DNA of 64,000 nt from Hexactinellida sp. DTS-2022. Taxonomy: Eukaryota; Porifera; Hexactinellida. Position 1 is the stretch's first letter; every line of letters begins with the position of its first letter. The stretch spans positions 558,001-622,000 of the forward strand of contig JAPNXP010000009.1 in NCBI GenBank assembly GCA_028753945.1, in the 5' to 3' direction. Shown here in pieces: positions 51,388 through 61,247 of this stretch. The notes below the pieces were generated by a model, which saw only the letters and a program-made list of their open reading frames with translations, searched no databases and was not told where the DNA came from. The position numbers were made by a program, and so were the translations under genes.

Positions 51388-54300
51388 TCACACCATATCT
51401 TCCTTCAGACCGCTCTTCCTACGGTTCTGATTGAATTCCGATACCGAGTGTATGTCTCCAAGCGAGGAGGTCTGTCCTATGCTGTTGTCGGACGTGCTGT
51501 GAGGAAAGAGGACAGGGTTCTTGTCAAGCAACTGGATGCGGTCATGCATGGTCATTATGGAGGGGACCAAACTGGGCTTTCCATTCGCGTCAACTTCCAA
51601 AGGAGCGTTCATGTAGATGTTCTCCGGCTGAGCTCCCTGTGATACCAGATGGGGGGATTGGTATGCGTTGAGGTTCTGGTACAGACAATCGTCCGGGGGT
51701 GCGGGCGCGGGCCGCTGGGGGCACAGCTGTCTGGAGTGGGACGAGCTGTAGGCGGGGGGGTAGCTAGGCCGCGGGAGCAGGGAAGTGGCCCTCTGGAGGC
51801 TGGGCGTGTTGAGGGAGGAGGAGAGCGGCTCCCGCGGCTTCCGGTCGATGTACTCGAGGGAGTTGGCGCGTTTGTCCGTGAGACTATTCGGGGTTGTGCA
51901 CCTGGGGTCGCGTGACGTAGTCCGGTCGGGGCTCCTCCGGTGGCGGCGGCGCTGCTTGTCGAACGTGGGCTCTGAGCTGGCGTGGAGATAGGGGGAGGGT
52001 CCGTCCGGGGCGGAGCGGACCGGCGTTACGCGGAGGGGGTCGGAGTAGCCGGCGGAGAGGTGGTTAGAGATTGTGGTGGAGGAGGATTTGTAGCCCGTGC
52101 TGTGACTCAGCTGTTTGATAAGCTTGGGATGTCTGCCGTGTGCAACATTGGAGTTTGAGCCTAAAACAATACTATTTATTCAAATATAATAATAACAATA
52201 ATAATGGTATATAAAATGTTCAACTGGCGCTATCGTATGATGATGCTATAGCACACAACACATAAGTAGATACACAAGAATAATGTTAGTCTTGTTCCTG
52301 AGTCGCCATTGGCAAAATGTGTCTACGGGTCCCGGGGGCTGTCATTCCCTTCTGCGACGCGCCCGGCGGATACGCGGATTGTAGCGGCATTATTCCGGCG
52401 CTGGCCCGCAGCTGCTGTTGTGAGAACTCCCGTTTGTTCTCGTCAGCCTCCTTGGGGGAGAGCGTCGGCCCGTCCCACCCCTTTTTATGCGCCTTCCGGT
52501 CGAGAGCGAATATGGTGGTGAGCACCTGGGCGAGGTCGTTCAACTCGTGGAGGTCTAGCGTTACGAAACAGTCGCATGTAGATAGGCCGTATCTCTTGCA
52601 GGCGTTTATGAATACGTCGATGTTCTCCAGCTGTTTGAACAGAACTGAAGTGGCTTTGCAATGTTTCAATGGAATCTGAAATTCCGGGTTCTCTTCTATC
52701 TCATTGAAGAGCCTACAGATAACGGAGCCGTCTCGTAACCACTCGTAGAAGTTGGCCACCATTTCCTCCTCGAGAACATCCTCCATCCACTCGATTACCC
52801 GCTTCTCGTCCTGCTTCGGATAAGTTTCGAAACGCTTCTGCTGAATGTCGGCCGCGAGACCTGATTTCTCTGCTCTGTACATTCGAGACTAACTTGTGTA
52901 TCGAGTAGGCAAATAACAATAATGAAACCGTTGCCTTGTTGCTCGTATAAATACGAAATACAACTTAGATGTATAAATATAATTAGCAAGATGATGACAT
53001 GTAAAAGTGCACAAGTTGTTCACTAAATTCTATTATAAATCCTGGAATCCTATTTATTTGTGAGTTCGCATTTTATATAACTGGCGAAAGAATCACGTGA
53101 GCTGAATTTTTGGATACAATTATAAGCGAATTATGTTTTATTGTAGCGTAACGAGTGTCATTAGAAATCAGAAAAATAACTGAGTGTGCATAACTATGAC
53201 TGTGGGATTTATATAAATTGGATATTCAGTTACAAAGTATACTAGGGCGGTCTGGTGGTTCTTGCACTTTATGCGTATAGGACAAATGCAAATGAAATTC
53301 AAACTAACAATAATCAGGTTGCACAAATAGTACAATTTAAATAGACTGGTAGAGCTCCTTGCATGCGAACACCAGATGCGAACATTCTACTCCGGAATGT
53401 TATAAAATCGGTTCTGTTATGATCATACAACTTGCGGGTGTTTAAATTCGTAAAAACAGAAACCTAGATAGTGTTTGAATATGGGAGTTGAAAGGTTGAG
53501 AATCTCTATAGAGCAACTTGCGAGCTGCCAGTTCAAAAGTTGATAATTTCTGTGATTACATTTCTGAGAATTATCACAACTGGTGTGTGATGATTCGATC
53601 ACGAATGGCATGGCTTGATAACAACATACCGAAGTACGAATTCTAACTTGATTCAGAAATTCGAGATTCATTAATGCAGTTATGAGCAATTTTAGGATTG
53701 AATCTTCCAATTATTGTAATTTCAATGCAATCTCAGTGCGATAAGAATGTACCACGTTCCTTTGAATCATAGGTTCTTAAAACCTCGATCCCTTGGCTCA
53801 GAAAAAAGTACTTTCGCTAGATAGTTTATTCCATTATACCCTTTACTTATTAGCTATTATTCAAAACAAAGTTTGACTCTCTAGCTCGTATACATATAGT
53901 CAAATATTTGAATCTGGCACTAAACTCCTGCTATGATATTTAACAGATAAATAACTGTAACAACTCACCAGACACGTGACTACTCACAGCCGCAGAATGC
54001 GAGCTGGGTATGAACCCCTCCTCCCCGTCGCCCCGCACCACCCAGAGCCAATCTGCGTCCGAGCAGTTTAGTACGGTGACCTGCTCGCCCTTGCGGACAG
54101 TGAGGTCGTTCTCCTGTCGGGACCTGTAGCTGTGGAGGAGCGTCCGGATCTCCCGCGGGGCTTTGGGGAAAGTCGTGAAAGAGTTGTGGAATGTCCCCAC
54201 GCTCTGCGGGGGAGACATCGATAGGAATAGATTTGAGACGGGGTTCTTATGAGCGGAGCGAGATGACCGGGAGCTCTTGTTAACTTTGCTATACAAACTC

Positions 54301-55983
54301 TCTGCCGGAGTAGAATGCGGGGTCTAGTGACAATACACACATAATTACAGCTATATACACATAATTACATACAATAAACACACATAATTACATACAATAA
54401 CATAATTACATACAATAAACACATAATTACATACAATAAACACATAATTCAGACAATAAACACATAATTCAGACAATAAACACATAATTACAGCTATAAA
54501 CAGATAATAATAAATAAATTAAATCAAAGACCTTTTTGAAAATAACAAAGTTCTCTATAATCATCTCTCCAGTATCTACTTATCCAATTTAGTAGTAAAA
54601 CATCCAATAACTCGTTCGGACTTATATTTGTATGTTTAGTAAGAAGCCTTGGGTTTGTTAATCGTGTCTAGAGACCCAACAACAACAACTTGCAACTTTT
54701 ATATTTCTATTATATTCAACGAACCCGCTACATAGAGCCCACACAGAGCATGTGTGGAATAAAGTTTTATAATTCAACACAATAAGTGACAAAATATTTC
54801 TGGGAAATGTAAAGCTTAATTGTTCTGCAGTTTTGAAGCAAAACAGAATACAAATTTGTATTCCAGTACACAAATAATGCCTTTAATAAGATTCCAATGC
54901 TGAATTACGTTAGTCGACAAGGTATCATCCAGGCGCGTTAATTTGAAAGGAAACTTTTCTAGGGGCCAAAAAATCGAGAGATATTACTCCCATAGAATGA
55001 TTACAAAATGTATAATTTAGATGTGGGCAAGTTCAATTTATTAGGTTCGCAGAAATTGCCAGTAAGTAGAGTAGATCCTCGTTAATACGAACACCAACGG
55101 ACAGTAAATTTGTTCGCTTTACCCGGAGTTCGTATTAACCAGAACAATACCCATTGAATACCCATTGTAGGGACCTGATTTTGTGGAACTGTTTGTTTGT
55201 TCGTCTTATCCGGAAATTCGTATTAACCATGTTCCTACTAACGAGGTTCTACTGTAGTTACATTGCAGTTAACTCACGTTTATCGGAGACTCGCTCCTGA
55301 GAGTGTGTATGAGAGGAGTGCCTGTATTCACAGAGCTGTTGGAGTTAGAATTCAGCTGTCGGCTGTCCGGCTCCAGGGGGGCCAGAGGGGCCAGAGGGGA
55401 CAGAATGTCCGAGGGGACGTACCCCAGCTGGTTCCGCTGGTCTATGACGTAGCTCCATGCCTGCTCCTGCTGCAGGATATGCACGGTCTGTCCGGACAGC
55501 ACGCTCAGCGTCTGGTGTCCGCCGGAGGGAGGGGAGTAGCTCGTGAGGACACAAGCCGCGTTCTTAGAGCTGTCAGTCAGGCTGGGAGGGGGCTTGCCGG
55601 TCGGATCGAAGGTGTGTCTCCCTCTGTTGTCCTGTGAGTACTTCGTCTGAGCGGGGATCGTGTCGTAGAGAGGGTCAACTGGAGTGCGCGCTTGTGAGGC
55701 CGGTTGTATTAACTTCCCTTCTAAAGTAATTAACACTGTGAACATCCAGTAATTCGTACTCGCAAGGGAGAAATAAATTTGGTCGAATTAACGAACGGAT
55801 TTTGTATGGAGGGGCCTTCAAATTCGTGGAATTAGTTAATGTTGCAAACTTGCAATTAACGGGTGTTGAACAACAATAAATATATATACAAGTAGAATAT
55901 ATAACAAATGTATACTCACTGGATTTATTCCTGTGTTTCTTATGACTGGATGAGCCCGGACAGAATAGGTAGAAAGCCGTCAT
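51388..55983 (-). CDS. Two-SH3 adaptor protein with pYxN sites, four exons
   Basis: Exons: 55983-55920, 55735-55278, 54323-53969, 52160-51388, GT-AG with matching phase, 549 aa. I do not recognise the family. SH3-1 lies at about 75-130 (ACVLTSYSP...LSVLSGQTVHIL...WSYVID...GYVPSDIL). SH3-2 lies at about 231-285 (RTLLHSYRSRQENDLTVRKGEQVTVL...WLWVVRGDGEEGFIPSS). Exon 4 is disordered and Ser/Pro/Arg-rich, with LYQN and IYMN, candidate GRB2 SH2-binding sites once phosphorylated. Exon 4 has no start codon before an upstream stop, so it needs an upstream exon. Joining it to exon 3 spans the transgelin-like gene. That last join is the least certain part; exons 1-3 are firmer. Confidence 0.65.
52286..52882 (-). 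CDS. TAGLN: Transgelin/calponin-like actin-binding protein, nested
   Basis: Single exon, 198 aa (human transgelin 201). One calponin-homology domain at about 25-135: KRVIEWMEDVLEE, FYEWLRDGSVICRLFNEIEE, FKQLENIDVFINACKRYGL, FVTLDLHELNDLAQVLTTIFAL. One C-terminal calponin-like repeat follows (PPGASQKGMTAPGTRRHI). It binds and bundles actin filaments. It lies entirely inside intron 3 of the two-SH3 adaptor on the same strand. It has its own ATG at 52882 and stop. Being nested on the same strand implies independent promoter use or a readthrough splice choice. Confidence 0.9.
   Translation of the reverse strand: MYRAEKSGLAADIQQKRFETYPKQDEKRVIEWMEDVLEEEMVANFYEWLRDGSVICRLFNEIEENPEFQIPLKHCKATSVLFKQLENIDVFINACKRYGLSTCDCFVTLDLHELNDLAQVLTTIFALDRKAHKKGWDGPTLSPKEADENKREFSQQQLRASAGIMPLQSAYPPGASQKGMTAPGTRRHILPMATQEQD
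52883..53968. other. Adaptor intron 3 upstream of transgelin-like gene
   Basis: 1.1 kb of AT-rich sequence that must hold the transgelin-like promoter. A 95-codon open frame at 53423-53710 (minus) shows no domain or composition of a real protein. No TIR element recognised. Confidence 0.45.
54338..54504. repeat. Minisatellite, about 21-bp unit, in adaptor intron 2
   Basis: Seven or more copies of a unit like CATAATTACATACAATAAACA, with truncated and CAGACAATAAA variants near the right end. It lies just upstream of the exon 3 acceptor on the coding strand. Confidence 0.85.
55066..55254. mobile_element. TIR element, family D-like (about 189 bp), in adaptor intron 2
   Basis: The left side is GATCCTCGTTAATACGAACACC; the right side is ATGTTCCTACTAACGAGGTTC then TACTG and TA. 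Inside are AGTTCGTATTAACC and AAATTCGTATTAACC repeats. This is the classic TCGTTAATACGAAC layout. Confidence 0.75.
55748..55850. mobile_element. Family F fragment in adaptor intron 1
   Basis: CCAGTAATTCGTACTCGCAAG, GGTCGAATTAACGAACGGAT and GTATGGAGGGGCCTTC match, inverted, the interior of the element at 48391. A duplicated copy lies at 58507. Confidence 0.55.
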
Positions 55984-56748
55984 ATCACTGTAACATAGTT
56001 CGGTAAGACACTAAGCTATTAAGGTATAATCACACTGTTATTTATGTAATAGATTCAGTTGCATTTATAGTACAGCCACAGGCTAAATATCATTCCTAGA
56101 AACCAAAAAGCAGAATAGAATGCAGAGAGAATCCCCTAATCAAGTGGAGAAGCTCTATAAAGGAAAGAGAATTTGTCAATAATCAACTTCTAATTAATTA
56201 AGAATATCGAATTTTTGAAGACTAACTTAGATATGCTACTATATTGTATTTCAATAAATTAATTGTTAACAATCAACAAAACGATGGCAATTATAATACT
56301 GAGAGCCCAGTTATAGTGCAAGCTATAAATCGATTGCGTAAACTAGTCTCAGCTCTTCAATAGAAGTTCTTACGAGGTGATCATGAGATTTCTTTTGTCT
56401 AAAAGAAATATGACTTATCAATGTATAAAACTATTTGCAGAAATGTCAATTAAAATATAAGTCTTCATTGTGCAAATCAAATTCTGAGTTCATTTGATTG
56501 AAGAGTTCAAATAGCTACTGCATTAGTGCAAGCTAAGCAAATGGCTTTTATGTCAAATGATTTCTTCTGATAGCAGATCTATAAACAACAACATTTTATG
56601 CAAAATGCGCTTTCTACATGATACATATAGTAAATCATAAAAATTCCGAAAATAAGTGTCAAAATATAATCAAGTCCTATGCTAATTTCGAAACTAAATA
56701 AATACACAGTATAGTATAACGCTATATTATCGGCTATTCGCTATTAGC
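55984..56748. other. Spacer between adaptor start and NIPSNAP-like copy A
   Basis: 765 bp, AT-rich, part of the tandem duplication (partner about 58690-59195). It holds the adaptor promoter. No further gene recognised. Confidence 0.5.
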
Positions 56749-58004
56749 TCACTGCAGGGGGGACCACGTAGTGGGCTGGAGACCGAGAACAGACACAGTC
56801 AGAGAGTTAGAATCTAGAAACTTCTTAGTTTCCCTCATCTGCACTTGTTTGAGATCTTCAGCTATCAGAGCAGCTCTCGCGTCAAACGAGTCGTATCTGT
56901 GCAGAGAGTAGAGAGAGGGACTGGGGCCAAACTCCCCTCTCCAGAGCGCCAGCATGTGTGGGGGCGTGGCGTGGTACAGCAGGGACTCTTGCAGTCTCTG
57001 TTGGACAAGCTCCTCGGATCCAGGCTTAAGCGTCCTTATGCGCATCTCGTAGAACGATTTAGAATCCCCTGCAAAGAGTGGGAATAGTTAGAAGAGAGGC
57101 GGATACAAACACAAATCTGGGGGGAGGCAAATACTATTTCAGGGGGGGCTGTCTCCTCAAATTCCTAACTACATTTTCAAATCTTAAATATCTCAAATAG
57201 TCAAAATCCTTAATATGTAAATACAATAATATACTATAGTGAGTGAGTTATATTTATCTATAATAATACTAAAGAAATATAATTGGTGCCATATGCGAAA
57301 CTGAACTTTCAGGTCTGAGTGGGCACGGATGTTGTCAGTGGGGAGGGGGGGGGGCAGGTTATAATTTAGGGGGGGGGGGGCATATGCCCCCCTGCCCCCC
57401 TTGGCTCCGCCACTGGTTAGAAATCAGGTTTCTTCGAAATTTATGATTAATCACCTTTCTGGTCTAGTCCCACGCCCCACCCCGGGACGGGCCTCAGGGT
57501 GGCATTGTTCTGTTTGAGTAGCATCGGTCCCAACAGCTGGACATACTCCGATAGCCACTGAGTGTCTCTGGCGAGTCTCTCCCTGACTGCCCGTCTGTGT
57601 TCGTACGAGTCGTACTCCCACAGATGCAGCACCTGGTTCAGGCCCCCGAGCTCAACCGTGAAGAAGGCAACCATCTTGCTGTGAGCCAGGCGGAGATGGA
57701 ACTTCTCTTTCGTAAGCTGAGAATACGCGATTATTAACCAAACCATTCGGATATTAACCACTATTATTAATACAAACTAATTAGGATATTAACCCAATTA
57801 TTAATACAAACCAATTAGGATATAAAGTGTAGGATTTAACTCGTAAGGACTCACTTGCAAGTATTTCTTGAGATGCTCGGGGATGACGTAATACTGCCGA
57901 AACTCGTATAGCTTGGCGTCCGCAGCAGAGCTGGATGAGAAGACACGAGCATATCTCTCAAATAGAAATGGAAGTTTTTTGAAATTTCGAAAGCAAAGAG
58001 CCAT
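56749..58004 (-). CDS. NIPSNAP3: NIPSNAP3-like protein, copy A (with mitochondrial presequence)
   Basis: Exons 58004-57855, 57716-57455 and 57068-56749, GT-AG, phases consistent, 243 aa (human NIPSNAP3A 247). The N-terminus MALCFRNFKKLPFLFERYAR is basic and hydrophobic, a good mitochondrial presequence. The first NIPSNAP half starts KLYEFRQYYVIPEH and has HLRLAHSKMVAFFTVELGGLN and VLHLWEYDSYEHR. The second half starts FYEMRIRTLKPG and has ALWRGEFG and LYSLHRYDSFDAR. These are the two ferredoxin-like alpha/beta barrels of the family. NIPSNAPs are mitochondrial proteins; NIPSNAP1/2 act in mitophagy. The function of the NIPSNAP3 type is unclear. Confidence 0.92.
57336..57415. mobile_element. G-rich palindromic hAT-like element remnant in NIPSNAP A intron 2
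   Basis: It starts CAGTGGGGAGGGGG and ends CCCCCCTTGGCTCCGCCACTG, so the ends approximate an inverted CAGTGGCGGAG repeat. The centre is a G-run, CATATG, C-run palindrome. No 8-bp target duplication is visible. The copy B counterpart is at 59784. Confidence 0.55.
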
Positions 58005-59195
58005 TATTATATAATCAACTAATTTAAATCTAATATTAAGTATTCATTATTTGTAATGAAATTAGCTATATGTTGGCTAAAATTTTATAATGCAATTCAG
58101 GCACTGACAAGGTTTAATTTAACCTAAAGATTCACTTTTTCGAAGCCGTGTTTTTATAGTGAAAAGGTGTAAAAGTAACTCTGGATTCCCTTAGCCGGAC
58201 CGGTTCTAATCCAGTGCTACGGCCCTGAAGTAGATGTGAATATTGCCAGATCATGAATAAAGTTCCTGACCTATGAACTTTATTCGGTGTCCTTAAATGA
58301 TGAATTATTTACAGTAATATTTGCGTGAACTTTTGACTTTCCAATTTTGAAGGGTTGGAATTTCCTAAGCTAAAGGAGGGTAATTTAACGATAGCTAATT
58401 TTTCCCCACTCCCTTGCTACATGAATATGGGGGGCAATTATTCATGCAGCAATACTTTAAATTGAAGTACGAAAAATACGTAGATTACAAGTTATTACTT
58501 CAAGTAAAGGAGTCATTCGATAATCTAATTCGAACTCGCAAGAGAGAAATAAATTGGTGGAATTAGCTAATGTTGCAAACATGCAAATAATGCCTGTATA
58601 TAACAAGTCAACAACAATAGATAATAGTAGGATATGTAACAAATGTACTTACTGGAGTTAGTCCTGTATTTCTTATGACTGGAAATTAATAGTTTTAACA
58701 ATCAACAAAATAATTGATAATCAAAATACTAAGAGCCCAGTTATAGTGCTAGCTGTAGATCGATAACATTAGTCTCCTCGATAAAGGTTCTTAATTCTTA
58801 CGAGTGAATATAGTGTTGTTGCTGAATCATGAGATTTCCAATGTCTAGACAGAAATATTAATGTATTAAACTATCTGCAGAGGTACAAAAGCCAATTCAA
58901 TGTACATCTTCATTGTACAAATCAAATATTGAGTTCACTGATCAGAGTTCAAATAGCGATTGCATTAGTGCTAGCTATGCAAATGGCTTTTATGTCGCAA
59001 GGGATTTCTTCTGATAGCAAGATCTATAAACAACAACATTTTATGCAAAATGTGTATCTACAGGACAAAAATAGTAAATAATAAAAATTCAGAAAATAAG
59101 TGTCAAAATATAACCTTAAATCCTATGCTAATTTCGAAACTAAATAAATACACAATATAGTATTAACGCTATCTTATCGGCTATTCGCTATTAGC
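58005..59195. other. Spacer between NIPSNAP copies, with repeats
   Basis: It contains the NIPSNAP A promoter. At about 58226-58270 is an interspersed motif (ATTGCCAGATCATGAATAAA then GTTC) that recurs at the right end of the window. Copy B of the tandem duplication starts at about 58507. No intact gene. Confidence 0.55.
58507..58690 (-). pseudogene. Broken duplicate of the SH3-adaptor first exon/intron
   Basis: Sequence around 58640-58685 (TACTGGAGTTAGTCCTGTAT, then TTCTTATGACTGGA) matches adaptor exon 1 at 55915-55960. Similarity ends before the start codon region, so the ATG and downstream exons are missing. Upstream bases match adaptor intron 1, including the family F fragment. It is a by-product of the tandem duplication. 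Confidence 0.65.
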
Positions 59196-60323
59196 TCACT
59201 GCAGGGGGGACCACGTAGTGGGCTGGAGACCGAGAACAGACACAGTCAGAGAGTTAGAATCTACAAACTTCTTAGTTTCCCTCATCTGCTCCTGTTTGAG
59301 ATCTTCTGCTATCAGAGCAGCTCTCGCGTCAAACGAGTCGTATCTGTGCAGAGAGTAGAGAGAGGGACTGGGGCCAAACTCCCCTCTCCAGAGCGCCAGC
59401 ATGTGTGGGGGCGTGGCGTGGTACAGCAGGGACTCTTGCAGTCTCTGTTGGACAAGCTCCTCGGATCCAGGCTTAAGCGTCCTTATGCGCATCTCGTAGA
59501 ACGATTTAGAATCCCCTGCAAAGAGTGGGAATAGTTAGAAGAGAGGCGGATACAAACACAAATCTGGGGGGAGGCAAATACTATTTCAGGGGGGGGCTGT
59601 CTCCTCAAATTCCTAACTACATTTTCAAATCTTAAATATCTCAAATAGTCAAAATCCTTAATATGTAAATACAATAATATACTATAGTGAGTGAGTTATA
59701 TTTATCTATAATAATACTAAAGAAATATAATTGGTGCCATATGCGAAACTGAACTTTCAGGTCTGAGTGGGCACGGATGTTGTCAGTGGGGAGGGGGCAG
59801 TAGGGGCAGGTTATAATTTAGGGGGGGCATATGCCCCCCTGCCCCCCTTGGCTCCGCCACTGGTTAGAAATCAGGTTTCTTCGAAATTTATGATTAATCA
59901 CCTTTCTGGTCTAGTCCCACGCCCCACCCCGGGACGGGCCTCAGGGTGGCATTGTTCTGTTTGAGTAGCATCGGTCCCAACAGCTGGACATACTCCGAAA
60001 GCCACTGAGTGTCTCTGGCGAGTCTCTCCCTGACTGCCCGTCTGTGTTCGTACGAGTCGTACTCCCACAGATGCAGCACCTGGTTCAGGCCCCCGAGCTC
60101 AACCGTGAAGAACGCAACCATCTTGCTGTGAGCCAGGCGGAGATGGAACTTCTCTTTCGTAAGCTGAGAATACGCGAGTATTAACACAACCATTCGGATA
60201 TTAACCACTATTATTAATAAATCATAGAGTACTCACTTGCAAGTATTTCTTGAAATACTCGGGGCTGATATAATACGTGCGGAGCTCGTAGAGCTTAGCG
60301 TCCGGAGCAGAGCTGAGAGCCAT
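59196..60323 (-). CDS. NIPSNAP3: NIPSNAP3-like protein, copy B (presequence lost)
   Basis: Exons 60323-60237, 60163-59902 and 59515-59196, the same structure as copy A, 222 aa. Exons 2 and 3 encode nearly the same residues as copy A (differences include Val to Glu in DLKQxQMRE and Leu to Val in KKFxDSN). Exon 1 is shorter and diverged: MALSSAPDAKLYELRTYYIS against the 50-residue exon of copy A. The basic mitochondrial presequence is gone, about 21 residues shorter, so this copy is probably cytosolic or imported by other means. Reading frame and splice sites are intact, so it is likely expressed. Confidence 0.88.
59784..59862. mobile_element. hAT-like G-rich remnant in NIPSNAP B intron 2
   Basis: Counterpart of 57336-57415 with shorter G runs and an inserted CAGTAG. 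It shows slippage of the G tracts since duplication or conversion. Confidence 0.5.
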
Positions 60324-60512
60324 TATTAGATAATCAACTAATTTCACCTAATATTAAATAATAATCATTCTAAAGTAAATTACCTATATGTTGGCCAACT
60401 AAAGTAAATACTTTCTAAAGTAATTCAGGCACTGACAAAGTTTTAATTTTAACCTAAAATTCATTTTTGCGAATCGGGTTGTATATTGAAAGGCGTACTA
60501 GGTAAACGTATA

Positions 60513-61247
60513 TTATATTGAGAAATATCTTTCCAGCTCTGAGAGAGAATTAACCACAATAACATCTCTCTCATTAATTCCCGACTCTCTTAGCTGTGTA
60601 CTAATATCCATTATACTTTCCCTCCTGTTTATAAGAACAGGTTTTATGCCCAGAGACAAGGCCGGCACACAATCTTGTTTGACGCTGTCTCCCACGTGAC
60701 AGGAATCCGCTGGCTGACACCCAGCCCTGCCAAGAGCTAGCTTAAAACAATTTGTATCCGGCTTGTTAGCTAGACTCATTACAAATAGAAAGTATTTAGA
60801 CAGCTGAATGTCAAACAGTAGCGGAGAAAGTCTGTTATCAAAGTTAGACAACCCTGCCACAGGTATACCTCTATTCAAGCAATAATCTAAGAAATGAATA
60901 GCATCTGGATACACACGCCAACACCTGGCTGTCTTAAACTCTTCATACAGTTCTATAGATATCTTATCGATAAGAGCTGTATCAGAATCTCCAGAAATCG
61001 ATAAGAAAATAGTATGATAGGCTACTCCATACCACCAACCCTTTGTGGTTCTAGGATTATAATAGAGAGGAGAATAGTCTCGTTTGAAACTATTGTAAAC
61101 TGAACGAAAATTATCTTCTACTCTCGCTTCGTTTAAATCTAATCCGTGCTTCTTAGCAATACGCAAATAGTGGTGTGAGAGGGAAGGTTTGATGCAGATG
61201 CAAGTCTCGAACAAATCCATGGTTATAAACTTAACAGACCGCAGCAT
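60513..61247 (-). CDS. HDHD3: HDHD3-like HAD-superfamily protein
   Basis: Single exon, 244 aa (human HDHD3 251). HAD motif I reads ITMDLFETCI: the nucleophile Asp is present, but the usual second Asp (DxD) is Phe. Human HDHD3 has DVKDT, also lacking the Asp at +2. Motif II is the Ser of AGLSNFDNRL. Motif III is the Lys of LANKPDTNCF. Motif IV is HVGDSVKQDCVPALSLG. A helical cap (about 20-110) includes WWYGVAYHTIF and LYEEFKTARCWRVYPDA, aligning with human WWLDVVLQTF and LYKDFSHPCTWQVLDGA. Substrate unknown; phosphatase activity may be weak because of motif I. Confidence 0.88.
   Translation of the reverse strand: MLRSVKFITMDLFETCICIKPSLSHHYLRIAKKHGLDLNEARVEDNFRSVYNSFKRDYSPLYYNPRTTKGWWYGVAYHTIFLSISGDSDTALIDKISIELYEEFKTARCWRVYPDAIHFLDYCLNRGIPVAGLSNFDNRLSPLLFDIQLSKYFLFVMSLANKPDTNCFKLALGRAGCQPADSCHVGDSVKQDCVPALSLGIKPVLINRRESIMDISTQLRESGINERDVIVVNSLSELERYFSI

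Larger units (their letters stand above)
55748..58150. repeat. Tandem segmental duplication, copy A
   Basis: Direct repeat with 58507-60480. It covers the adaptor gene's first exon/intron, 0.75 kb of spacer and the whole NIPSNAP-like gene. Similarity is uneven: near-identical over 56749-57740, clearly diverged elsewhere with small indels. Borders are approximate. Confidence 0.8.
58507..60480. repeat. Tandem segmental duplication, copy B
   Basis: Direct repeat partner of 55748-58150, with small deletions. See copy A. The highest identity runs from about 59150 to 60180. Confidence 0.8.

Noticed and set aside
53423..53710. 95-codon minus-strand frame in adaptor intron 3
   Set aside because: No conserved motif, low-complexity AT-rich context, no plausible splice partners.
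54338..54504. CRISPR-like or telomeric array
   Set aside because: Units are contiguous 21-bp minisatellite repeats without unique spacers, in a eukaryotic intron.
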